From: Rutidosis leptorrhynchoides
Taxonomy: Eukaryota; Streptophyta; Magnoliopsida; Asterales; Asteraceae
Length of the DNA: 64,000 nt
Direction: 5' to 3'
NCBI RefSeq assembly: GCF_046630445.1
Contig: NC_092338.1
Location: 8,760,501-8,824,500 of the forward strand
Translations under genes and position numbers: made by a program
In this document: in pieces, positions 22,175 through 34,217 of the stretch
Numbering within the stretch: the first letter of the stretch is position 1
Layout: every line of letters begins with the position of its first letter
The notes under the pieces: model-generated
Seen by the model: only the letters and a program-made list of their open reading frames with translations
Told to the model about the DNA's origin: nothing
The model's database searches: none

Positions 22175-22817
22175 CATATTAACTAATAGACAAAAGTTAT
22201 GAATAAAGCCCCCCAAACTTTTTTGAAAAATTCTTTTAAAAAACACTTATATCTTATCTTAATCAGGGGCATTTTTGACTTTTCCTTTTTTTTAATTATT
22301 TTTTTTAACTAAATTTCATTTTACCAACAAAGCCACCCAAACTTTTTTGAAAAATTCAAATCGACCCCTCAAACAGGGGGTAAAGTGTCAAATAACCATT
22401 TTCATAAAAAATCTTAAATAAACTCCACCCAAATATTCAACAGGTCATATCTTCTCGCTCGCAACGAGTTAAATTTTTTCGACACTATTGTTAAACTCGA
22501 AATAATTTTAGGAACACAATGTCACTAGCTATACGCAAAACGGACGCTTTTTAAAAACGCTAAATATTTGGGGTACTTTTCATACACGTTGATTTTGCGT
22601 TAAATTTTTAAAAGTCGACAATTCCATAGCGAAACGCGGAGATGCACATATATTGTTAATTTAAAATAACATTTAAATCTCTCACGGGTTATACCTTTTA
22701 GTTCGACTCGAGTTGCGCTTCAACGACATCATCGTTAGCCACAAAATAATTTTACTAAACGCAATAAAATACATTGAAAACCAAACCCCCGGCGCGAAGC
22801 GAGGGTTCGATAACTAG
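22175..22817 (+). mobile_element. Helitron-like element
   Basis: The right end has a GC-rich short hairpin (CCCCCGGCGCGAAGCGAGGG) about ten bases ahead of a terminal CTAG, followed by T: the 3' signature of Helitrons. A clear 5' TC end was not found. A 10-bp direct repeat, TTGCCAATTA, flanks the segment (22165-22174, 22818-22827), which Helitrons do not normally make, so the class stays provisional. Confidence 0.45.
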
Positions 22818-22827
22818 TTGCCAATTA

Positions 22828-23138
22828 TTTGTGAACTTGAATGTTTTGTAACCAAATCGAATGTTCTAGTACGTGTTCTATATTATGATGTTTGTCCTTA
22901 GGAGTCGTACATTTAAACGTGGCCGTAAAATGGGTTGTCGTTGCTATCTATGGTTATCTAGTGTAGTACCGATAATAGTACATACGAATATACGATATAT
23001 ATGATGATCTTTATACTCTAAAAGACAATCAGCAAAAGGGGTTTGGTATTTTGTTATTTGATACCAATAGTTTCAAAACCGTTAATAGAAATTATGTAAC
23101 GACGTAACGTGTTACACATAATTATATAAATTTGTATT
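22828..23138. other. Spacer
   Basis: AT-rich sequence between the Helitron-like element and E2. No gene, RNA or repeat was recognised. Confidence 0.4.
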
Positions 23139-23376
23139 TGTTATAATTCAGTAGGCTTATAACTACCTTTAATGGTTATAAGAACAAAGAGAGAAAAAGA
23201 GAGAAGAAGGAGAGAAGAAATATTGATATTGATATTTCAAGAGAAATGGTGCACCTTAAATGGTTACCATACATGTCTATTTATAGTATAAAATATTACT
23301 ATGCAAGAAATATAATAATAATAAAATTAACATCCAATCTAGATATTTTATAACACAATCTAGATATTTTATAACA
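23139..23376 (-). repeat. E2 3' LTR
   Basis: 238 bp; contains a purine-rich GAGAGAAAAAGAGAG block and a duplicated TCTAGATATTTTATAACA end. Confidence 0.92.
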
Positions 23377-26300
23377 CTCCCCCTTGGATGACAATTTTAT
23401 TAGAGAATAACTAGTACTGCCTCGTTAAAAACCTTGCTAAAGAAAACTCATTGGGATAAAACTTTAGCTAAGGGAAAAAGAGTGCAGCATAAAGTTGACT
23501 CCCCCTCAAGTAGGCAACGCCTGAGTTGTTACATCTTCTGAACATGCCTCATGCCAATATTATGAACGTGTGTTCTGAAAATAGCAGTTAGCAGTGCTTT
23601 GGTATAAAGATCAGCAGAGTTGTTGATTGAACGTATCTCATTTTAATCTGGTTGTCTTTTACGATATCTTGAGTATATGAGAAAAATCTGAGGTTTTCAT
23701 CTGAAACTGTATCATCTAAATCTTTTATGTACAAGTTTGGCCCTCGTGATTTGTCTACAGTCTCCTTCATGGTTTGTTCAAACCGTTGTTTCAGTTCCTA
23801 TTTCCTTTCAGTCTTTTTCTGAGCCTTACCAATATACCATTCTTTTCCATCAAACTTATGACCGTTAAGACCGTTTATAGCTTTAGCGCCTCGTCAGCAT
23901 TTATGTTTTGTTCTGTCATTTTTTATACTCTTCTTTCATTTGTATTATGTAAGCTGTATTATCTTCATAGATAGTTGTTACGCTTTTATAGCGTTCTAGT
24001 CCACAAGAATCAATAATGATTTGTATCATTGATCTTAACTAAAATCATTCCCGAGTAGCTTCATGTAATGCAATCACTTCGGCATGATTTGATGATGTTG
24101 CAACAAGTGTTTGTTTTGAGAACGTCATGATATTGCGGTGCCTCCATTTAGGAATACATATCCAGTTTGAGATTTAGCTTTATGTAGATCGGATAAATAA
24201 TCTGCATCTGTATAACCAAACAAATCTTGTTTCGAGTTGTTAGAATAAAATAATTATAAATCAGTAGTTCCCCGAAGGTATCAAACTATTTGTTTGATCC
24301 CATTCCAATGTCTTTTGGTAGGGGCTGAGCTGAACCTTGTCAACAAATTAACTGCAAAAGAAATGTCAGATCTTGTATAATCTATAAGATACATAAGAAC
24401 CTCAATTGCACTAAAATATAGAACTTCCGATCTGTTAAAATTTTCATGATCTTCGCAGGGATGAAATAGATCAGTGTCAATATTGAGTGATCTAACAACA
24501 ATGAGTTTGTCTTTAAAAAAAATGTTTTAAAATCTTTTCGGTATAAGTTGTTTGATGTACAAGTAAACCATTAGGCATATGCTCAATTTGCAATCCAAGG
24601 TAATACTTGGTTTTTTCAAGATCTTTCATTTCAAAATAATTCTTTAGAAGTTGAATGATTTCATAGATCTCTTTATTTGTTCATATGATGTTAAGAACAT
24701 TGACATAAACAACTACGATCTCATATCCGAACATTGTTTTTATAAAACATACGTGCAAAATAAGTTTATATTTATACCCTTTTTTTATCAAGTAGTCATT
24801 TAATCGGTTATACCACATACGTCCCGTTTGTATAAACCCACTTAGAAATCTTTGTGATTTAATGGAATATATTCCCTTGAGTTTTACATTAGATGCTTAT
24901 GATACCTTAACCCTTTAGGTATATTCATATATATCACTATTAAGTGATCTATACAGATAAGTAGTAACAACATTCATGAGATGCATTTAAATAACTACCA
25001 GGTTGATTAAGTATCTAATAAGTAATTGTATCCATTACAGGAGGATAATTTTTTCTCCTAATTCATTTCTGGTCTTTGTGAGAAATATTGAGTTACAAGT
25101 CTAGTTTTGCCTTGTAACTTCATTTGCACATTTCTTTTCGGATAAAAATTCATTTGTATCCCATACGTTTCACATCTTTAAAAGTGATAACGATTGATCC
25201 GAAAACTTTTCTTTTATCGAGCGATTCGAATTCAGCTCTTATTGCTCCTTTCCATTGAGCTCAATCATGTCCATTTTGTATATTCAATGACAGATTTTAG
25301 TTCCAGATCATCATCTTTATTCATGATGTCATTGTAACATTATATGAAAATATCTCATAGAGATTTTAGTTTCATTTCGGTTCCATAATATTGCATAATT
25401 TATCGCAATTTTAGTATTTACATTTATCAATATCCTCTGCAGAAGGAATATTGATTTGTGGTTCTTCTTGAACACTTTCTCTTACCTCATTATCAGCTGA
25501 TTTTCTTTTTCGAGGATTTTTATCTTCGGAACCAATTGATCTTCCACGTTTGATGCGTGGCAAAGACTCAACAGTGACATTATTGCCAGCTTTTGGAATT
25601 TCAGTTCGAGCTGGAGCATTTATCGCTGGTATATATGATTTAGTCACTTTTTTATATCTGTAAATGCATAAAGTAATTAATTTGCAAGTTCTTGCATATG
25701 CATTATTTTTGAACTTTCGTTTCACATTCTTTTGTGCGAGTTCAATATACCTTAATTGATGTTCACATCATGAAGCATCATTTTATTTTTTATTTTTATT
25801 TCTCCCCCTAATCTAGGGAACAATGTTTTATTAAAATGACAATCAGCAAAACGTGCTGTAAAAACATCACCCATCATGGGTTCAATATATCTTATGATTG
25901 AAGATGTTTTATATCCAAAATATATTATCATCTTTCTTTGAAGAACCATTTTATTGTGTTGTGGTGATACAATTGGAACATACACTGCACAACCAATGTT
26001 TTAAGGTAGAAAATATTTGGCTCTTGGCCAAAATCAAGTATTAAGTGAAAATATTTACGACTTCCACATGGTATAATGCGAATTAATGTCGCAGCATGTA
26101 AATTTACATGTCCACATATAAATATTGAGAGATTTGTACTCATTATCAATTGTCTAGTTATTAGCTGTAAGCGTTTATCTATTGATTCAGCTAAACCAAT
26201 TTTGTGTATGCACATGAGCAACTGGATGTTCAATAACAATCCCTGTAGATATATAATGATTATTAAATACTTGAGATGTTAACTCACCAGCATTATCAAG

Positions 26301-26440
26301 TCTCATCCTTTTAATGGTGTAATCAGAATAATGTGTTCTCAATTTAATAATTTGTGCAAGAAACTTTGCAAATGCCATATTACGGCTTGATAACATACAA
26401 ATATGAGACCATCCGCTAGATGCGTCTATTAGAACCATGA
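23377..26440 (-). mobile_element. E2 pol remnants (fossil)
   Basis: Minus-strand fragments in polyprotein order: integrase core near 25930-26438 (VLIDASSGWSHICMLSSRN, RLDNAGELTSQ, VEHPVAHVHTQN-like), then a linker, reverse transcriptase and RNase H between 23.4 and 25.7 kb (RNase H tail with KDNQIKMRYVQ). Very many breaks. The family assignment rests on the Ale-like integrase text. Confidence 0.8.
23688..23906 (-). pseudogene. Poly(A)-binding protein fragment inside E2
   Basis: On the minus strand the translation contains GLNGHKFDGKEWYIGKAQKK, then ELKQRFEQTMKE and GPNLYIKDLDDTVSDENLR. This is the end of RRM3, the linker and the start of RRM4 of plant cytosolic PABP (consensus ALNGKKFDDKEWYVGKAQKK and NLYVKNLDDS). 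The segment lies between sequences that match the Copia RNase H domain, so a piece of host mRNA sits inside retroelement coding sequence. No introns are seen, as expected of a cDNA-derived capture. It is decayed and not functional. Confidence 0.75.
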
Positions 26441-26519
26441 AATATCAAAATGGTTCACATGATGGATGAATTGGTTCATATATCTTACCTTGAATTCTTT
26501 CAAGAAACATTTGTGATTC

Positions 26520-26795
26520 TTTTTCACAATATACTTTTCATTAATCACCATATGTGCTTTCCATTAATCACCATATGTTTTATTTTTTTTTATTTTATAA
26601 ATCACCATATGTGTTTTTTTTTATCATATATCCTTTTCACCATATACGCTTTTAATCATATGCGCTGTGTTTTTCACCATATGCGCTTTTAATCATATGC
26701 GATTTTCATCATATGCGTTGTGCTTTTCATCATATTCGCTTTTTATCATATGCGCTTATCATATGCGATGCGCTTTTTATCATATGCGCTTTTTT
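26520..26795. repeat. Degenerate minisatellite (CATATGCGCTTTTTAT)n
   Basis: About fifteen imperfect copies of a 14-20 bp unit centred on CATATGCGCTTTT or CACCATATG, interspersed with T runs. It lies at the 5' limit of recognisable E2 integrase sequence and probably arose by slippage. Confidence 0.75.
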
Positions 26796-27253
26796 ATGTG
26801 AATAGTAAATTAATTAATTTCGTTTTACTATTAATATGAATTAATTTAGATTTACTATTTTGTTAATTGAGTAATATATATATACATCATATACTTGTGA
26901 CTCCGAAGGCTCAAATGAATTTGACCATATAGTTATACGTTGTACCTTGCACATTAATTTTCAGTAGAAGCTTTAGATGCATATTATTTTCAGTAGAAGC
27001 TTTAGATGCACTTTTTTTTTAATCACCAAATACCACAAACACTTTGTTTGCGTTTGTTCATAGTCATCAATGAAAACCATTTTCTTTAATTTTATTTTAT
27101 ACAATAAAATTAACGCATCATTATTCTTTTCAAAAACAATAATCTATTGTTATTGTTCACTTGTGCCATGTTTAACAACAAAAGTCAACAACCTCTGTCT
27201 TGTTTGTTGTGGCAACCAAAAACAACCTTTGCTTTTGTTACCGAGAATCCAAG
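26796..27253. other. E2 interior, unassigned
   Basis: AT-rich sequence with a short duplicated motif (ATTTTCAGTAGAAGCTTTAG near 26957 and 26988). No coding remnant is recognised. Confidence 0.35.
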
Positions 27254-30200
27254 TGTAAAGACCCGTCCTTATCCTCCCGGACGATATCATCAACAGTTGG
27301 TCCCATCGCGATGATCGACTCCAAGTAATGTCCTTAATATGAGCTAATGCACAGCGGAAGACTTAATTCGTACCTGAGAATAACATGCTTTAAAAAGTCA
27401 ACATAAAGTTGGTGAGATATATAGGTTTGATGCTAGCAGCGTTATAACAATGGACCACAAGATTTCATATGTAAACATTTTAATAAAAATATTCTAAGTG
27501 GTTGAGCACTTGGTAACCATACTTAACATTTAATCACGTCGCATATTCCCTTTATTATGAAATCTTACTACACTGTACCATGTGTAGTCACGAAACGAAG
27601 TACTGTGCAACCGTTGAATACTGGTCGTCCAGTCCGGTTGGGGTTGTCAGGCCCGATAGATCTATCAACAGGATTCGCGTTTACAATACCGCTGTAAATA
27701 TTAGTTACCAAGCTACAGGGAAGTATGCCAGTGGTACAACTCAACGTAGAATATATTTTTCAGTTACTTGTGTCCATAACGTAAAACATAAAATACATGT
27801 ATTCTCATCCCGAAATATTTAGAGTTTAAAAGTGGGACTATATACTCACCTAATGTATTTTGTAGTAAAAATACATATAACATCATTGATCAATTATAAG
27901 GTTGGCCTCGGATTCACGAACCTATATCATTTATATATATATATATATTAATACATATACTTGTAATCAAACAATTTCATGTATTATATATATATTTAAT
28001 TTGTGTATATATTCAAAAGGTTGATATTTGTATGATTTTATTAATATAACTTATTATTTTAAAATACCTAATTTGTTGTATATAAATATTTATATATAGA
28101 TTGTTAATATGATTAATACATATTTATATGTAATATTACTTTTAAGTATAGTTTTATATAAATAGAATTTATATGGTAAAATAATGTTTATATTAGTAAT
28201 AAAAATCGTATTTGATTATAATGATAACCATACTAATAATAATAATAATAAAAATAATTATAATACTACCTTAAAGCTTTTCCCAAAAATAATGCTTCGG
28301 ACAAGACTTGAACTTGAGACCCCTCACTCACAAAACCACTAACACCTCAAACATCTGGGATATCCAACTTTTCTGATTTAATCTCCAACTTAAATCTATG
28401 TATAACTTGTTTTCTTTGTGTTTATAATATTTTTTTTTTTTTTTTTTTTTTCTTTTTCTCTTCTTCAACTTCATAAAACCTATCTGACTAGTCCCATAGT
28501 TTACGGTTTAAGAGGCATTCACCTGACCCAACACTAAATGGAAGACTTCGGCCCAATAGCAATTGAATCTCGGCCCAATACCTCACTTTTGCCAACAGCC
28601 CAGCTTTCTTAAAAAAATATATATTCGCCTAAGACGTGTTTCGAACCAGGGACCTCTCGTATAACATAAACAATCCTCACCATTCCGCTATTACTTACTT
28701 TCTGTTTTGAATTCCTAAACCAACGACTTTATCTCTAATCTTATCCTCATTATTAATTCCAATGGCTCGATTATTGTTGGGAGAATCGGCCCACATAAGA
28801 AAGTAATATGATTGCCTACAATCACGTTTTTCCCTTAAGATATAACAGAGAATAATACCGACACCTTTAATAAAGTTGAGAATTTAATAATCAAAAGGAA
28901 TGGGTGAGGTATCGGTTTTGACTTATAAATATTTACTAGATCATCATCTATCGTTTCATCACCAACTCCATCATCTCCATCGTTCATTCTCATCGTCACC
29001 ATTCTTGTGACATCATCATCTTCATCATTGAGTCGTTACTGTAACAACAGCAGTTTACAGCGAATAGAGTGGTGTTTTGGGCTGGACGGGTCGAAACAGC
29101 AACATAAAAAAAAACATTTGTAGCTTACGGTGGTGGTGGTTATTAGGGTGTCGGTTGTTGATGGATGAAAGAGAAGGTGGGTGGCTCACGATGGAAAACA
29201 GTATCGAGAAATAACAAATGGTGGTTTGTGAAGGTGAATCAAGGTGACGAATTACTGTAGTAAAGGTGGCGGTTTAAACAACTAGAGTGAGGGTGACTTA
29301 CGGTTGATGCAGGTGAGTTAAGTTTTGGGTTTCGGTTTAATACAAAAGGAAACATATATCAGTCGTATATATGTATATGAAACGATAATAAATGATGGTA
29401 GTCGATGGTTCAAGGGTGTTAAATGTTGGTCTTTTTGGTGATCGAATAGAAGCTCAAATAACAGTAGTAGCGAAAAAGGTGTTGAGGGTTTTTGGGTGAT
29501 CGTTGCAAGTGAAAACCACCAAAGGTGGTGCTGTGTGTTCGATTATGGTTTGTTCATTTAGAAGAGAATTTGGAAGGTATGTATATAATACGTGAGTGAA
29601 CACATGAGTTAACACCCTGATTGTAATTGATTCATTTATATTGAGGAATGGATAGCAGTCATTTTCGATGCCAGAAGGAAGAAAACAAACAGGTCAATTA
29701 ATGCATAGGGCAAGTGTGACTTTGGAAGACAGAATATCACGGACACAACTAATATCAGAAGTATATAAGTGAATCGGACAAGCAAAGCATATAACAGATA
29801 GCGAAATTTTAACAACTCTCAATTCTATCTACTGTATTTATAAATATAATTAGGCGAAATTATACATACATGTATATCTATTTAACTGTGTACGTATCTG
29901 TATGTATGTATAGATATCTGTATCTTATTTTGGTACATATATTTATATAAACTCAAATATATATCATTAATTATTTATCTACCTTTATATTCTTATTAGT
30001 ATTTCTTTTATATATATATATATAAGTTATGATTAATCTTTTAATAAATATAATAATAATATCTTTAATATTTTTATCTAATAGTAATACAAATATGATG
30101 ATAATGTTATTACTAATGATATTTGTAATAATTTTTATGAAATATATAACTATAATGTCATTAATAAAAATGATACTAATTATTCTAATATTATTAATGA

Positions 30201-30434
30201 TAATAATATTTATAATAATAATTTATTAATTTATATATATCAAATTTCCACATTCATATGTACGCACATATTTTAACAATTGTTCGTGAATTGCCAGGCA
30301 TAGTCAGAGGGTAACTTATTATCTGAATATAGATTTCAAACTTCCTAGACTCAACATTACAGATTTTGCTTATCGTGTCGGAAACATATAAAGATTATAG
30401 TTTAAATTTGGTCGGAAATTTCCGGGTCATTACA
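27254..30434 (-). repeat. E3 3' LTR
   Basis: Begins TGTAAAGACCCG and ends GGTCATTACA on the plus strand. It contains AT-rich low-complexity blocks whose open frames (such as 30029-30229) recur in the other LTR and are not genes. Confidence 0.92.
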
Positions 30435-33400
30435 GTACCTACCCGTTAAAGAAATTTCGTCCCCGAAATTTGATAGAGGTCGTCATGGATAACAATAAGA
30501 ATGTTTTCATGACGCATATGAGGTGATAATGGAGTTTTATCATCATTGAGTAATGTAGATAAAACGATTCGATCATGTGAAGCGTACGAGTGAAGCTATC
30601 ACATAAGAGTGAAAATGAATAAATGCAGATTTGACTTAACCGGTGATGTAGTCAAGGTTGATTTCTGGAATTCAAGGGATTTAGGGAAAATCTTACGGAA
30701 TAAGATTTGGCTCTTCGGCAATTTAGGAAAAACGGGATCTTCTTTGATTTAATGTGGCAATCTGTTTTGATTTCTCTGTCGGATATTTCACTATAAATCT
30801 ACCTCCTCCGTTTCCTTATTCTCCACACCTTCTATTCTTTCTTCCTCTACTTATTCCTTAATATGCTTCATCCAATCCTGATTCTTATTATACTTCTAAC
30901 TTTCATATCTTTCATTCTTCTATTTCATCTGCCGCCAGAAGAATCTATTCACTTTTATGATTTTCTTGGAATTATAATGTTTCTAATTCTCCCGTGCCTT
31001 TACGTTGCAATACGTATTGATATACACGGTTTGTAATTTCTGAGTGGTTGTTGAGTTTGATATCTTCCCTTATACTTCGATGTTCCTGCTTCTGTCTTCT
31101 ATAATCATTGTCATCCACAGTTAATACTCTCTTCTATTTGCTGCGATTTATACTCCAATTTCTATTTCGGGACTTTGTCCCTTCGTTTCTTCTTCCCGTC
31201 CTCAAGTCAAGCGAGTAATGATCTGAAATTCGTAGGTATAGCTAATGCTCTTAAAAAAAATGGTAATGGCACGATTTTGATTTGTCCAACTACCAGAATA
31301 TCCTGAAAAAGATCGAACTATCAAGACGATATGTTCCTAATACGTTTGGGGATTAGATAGAATGTAAGGGCCATGTAACATGGCACATGATGATGGTACT
31401 GTGAATCATCACATTCCATTAGAAACTCAACATGACTTACTGTAATATAATGACGTTGATCAAGTGTCATTAGATTATACTAATTCATGCATCAGTTCCC
31501 AACACTACTTCAAAACATTCATATTTTAAACTTGAAGATTTCAGAATCTAGAAACTAACACAGTTTCTTTTATGTTGTAACGCAGATATTACGGGGAGAT
31601 AGATGATTGCAGATAGGAATAGTTGTGAAAATATCTTTAGAAATATGGAGAATATGTATAGCGGAAAATATGAAGATATCTTATAATATCTAAGATAAGA
31701 TGATGATGAATAATATCATCTGAAAAAGTTTAGAATAAGGAGTAGGGTTCATACTGACGGTTTCAACAGACACTGAATCATTTGCATTATTTGAAGGCTG
31801 GTTCATTCCTTGTATTTGTTCTTTGTTTCCTTCACAGTTAGCTCAATCCATTTTTCAGCACTAAATTTTCTATCGAGCGTTCCTAACATTCCCTTATTTA
31901 TCATCAAACTTTTGGCCATTTAGGCCATCTAAAATTTTACTGTTTCCTCTGCATTTAATGCAGTCATATCTGAATCGTCGATTATCAATCCGAGGTGTTT
32001 TTGGGCGAATTGTGTTTTTAGATGATTAAATGCTGATGATAACATGGCGGAGTATGAAAGGTTCCCCGGTAACGATGAGGAAAACCAATCGTAGATATCA
32101 AAGTTATAATAAGACTTATTCGAATGAAAGGTCGAAGTTGTTCTGTTGAAGCTGTGACAAAATTGGCTACTTTGAAAAGAAATCGTAAGGTTGTTTTTGC
32201 TAATAAATGCTAAAGAATTTGTCGCGGTACGTGTTAAACTATGACTTTGGGTTCAAGAGGTTTTTATGTGTATAGATCTTTTCTTCTGTAGATGAAGTGC
32301 GGTCGGTTCAACTTCTCGATTGAGGTATTTTCAAGAATCCTGATAGGTTTGTACGCGGATTGTAAACGTCGAGATACAAATGAGGTTTAGGATGAAATCA
32401 AGTGGCAAGCTTGAAGAATTATTTAATTTCATATGTTATAATCAATATTTTAATTTAATTCATTTTAATTGTCCAAAGTTAGCAGTCCAATAGTCTGATG
32501 GTTCAATGATTCATATATAATTTAATATAAAATATTCGAATTAAATAATACATATCGTGACCCGTGTACCGGTCTCAGTGTCGATCACAACTCAAAGTAT
32601 ATATATATTTGGAATCAACTCCGACCCTGTATAGCCAACTCCCACCTTCACATATAGAGTGTCTACGGTTGTTCCGAAATATATATATAGATGGGTCGAT
32701 ATGATAAGTCGAAACCTTGCATACGTGTCTCGTTATTTATAGTGCGTAAAAGTAAATAACAGAAATTAAATGACGATAAATTAAATGCGTAAAGTAAATA
32801 ACAGAAATTAAATGACGATAAATAAAATTGCGATAATTAAATTGCGATAAATAAAATGTAATCAGTTAGCTAGGAACAGTTAGCTGGAACAGTTAGCGTG
32901 AATTCTTAACAAAATTTCAATTAGTTAATTCGTTTGTTTCTAACAAATTTTATTTTGTCCAATGTTTTCTTTATTATGCCACTTGGTGGATTCTGATAGG
33001 TAAAAATCCAAATATGAAATTGAACGAAAATGGATTCTGTGGTGAACGGATACGTATATCTATGGATACAAGTAGGATAGTGACTGACTGTTGAATCAGA
33101 GTCGAAGAATGTACAGTGTAACTTATTAGTGTGAATTCTAAATATTTCTCGGGTACTACCCACCCGTTAAAATATTTTCATCATTAACAGTTTGTACGAA
33201 AGAAATTTTTTTTTAATTACGATCTTTATGAAAATATACTTGCATATATATTTTCTTCAGATGTAATTATGGATTTAATGAGTCAATAAGATTTTATACT
33301 CATTTGATTTATTGTTAACACTTGATTACATGATCTCTAAAACTTTAGAGATTACATAATTGCCATGCCGGACGAAAGTAAATGAGATAGAACAATACGT

Positions 33401-34217
33401 AGAACGAAATTAATCGATGTAGAACGATATGTAAAACAAGGAGTATACTTGAAGTACAGATGATGATATCGAAGCGTGTGATATTGATATCCGAGGTACA
33501 GATCGTGACGTTGAGATTTATGACGTGATTGTGGTTGGGGTGATAAGGGTATTGTCGGCGTTGATGATGGTGGTACGGATTATGCTGCTGGTGCTGCTGC
33601 TGGTGTCTCCACACCAGATTCTCCAAAGCCATTACTCGATCACGTAGTTCGTTAACTTCTTATTTTATATCGGGATGATTGACGATTGAAACGAGCGGGT
33701 GAGTAAGATTCGAATTATAGGATAATATATAATCGTAACGGGATATTTCTAGAAATGAGAGGTTAAATGGTTTCTCGAACAGGTTCGCCGGTAAGTGCTT
33801 TCAGGTTCATCGTCAAACGAGCAGTTTGGTGGATGGAAGGGATCGTCGATGTGAAATGATTTTCGGATATCGGATGATATTCTAGCTATATAGAATATCT
33901 ATAATAACAAAGATTTCGTAGACTACAGAAGAACCTACGGCATACATCAGGCAAGTCTACAGATGCGCTAAGATATGAATTCTAGTCTATACACTATCAA
34001 TGCACTAAATGCAATAAGACGTGTCTAGACTTAAGATTGATGAGCAGGCAATTCCCTAAGGATGATAAGCAGATGGTTTCTGACTAAAAATGATAAGCAA
34101 AACTTTTTGACAAATAGACACGGTCAAAGTCCAGACTCACTAATGTATCCTAACAACTACTAGTCAGACACACTAATGCAAGACCTGGTTCACTAAGACC
34201 AACGCTCTGATACCACC
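30435..34217 (-). mobile_element. E3 interior
   Basis: Reading from the primer site leftwards: a leader resembling the start of E7's leader (CATTAGTGTGTCT, GTCTGGACTT); a Gln/His-rich open frame (33345-33632, beginning MALENLVWRH); a motif resembling the element's own 3' end (33153-33176); then degenerate sequence including a PABP-like block (about 31760-31985). No gag, protease, reverse transcriptase or integrase was recognised. Confidence 0.7.
31760..31985 (-). pseudogene. Decayed PABP-like segment inside E3
   Basis: On the minus strand pieces of translation in differing frames read NAEETVK, DGLNGQKFDDK and VKETKNKYKE. They follow, in order, the same RRM3-linker region of PABP found in E2. 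The nucleotide match to the E2 copy is clear around GGCCTAAATGGCCAAAAGTT. It is much more decayed than the E2 copy. Confidence 0.5.

Noticed and set aside
30029-30229. 66-codon hydrophobic frame in E3 LTR
   Set aside because: AT-rich low-complexity DNA, duplicated in the other LTR; not a membrane protein gene.
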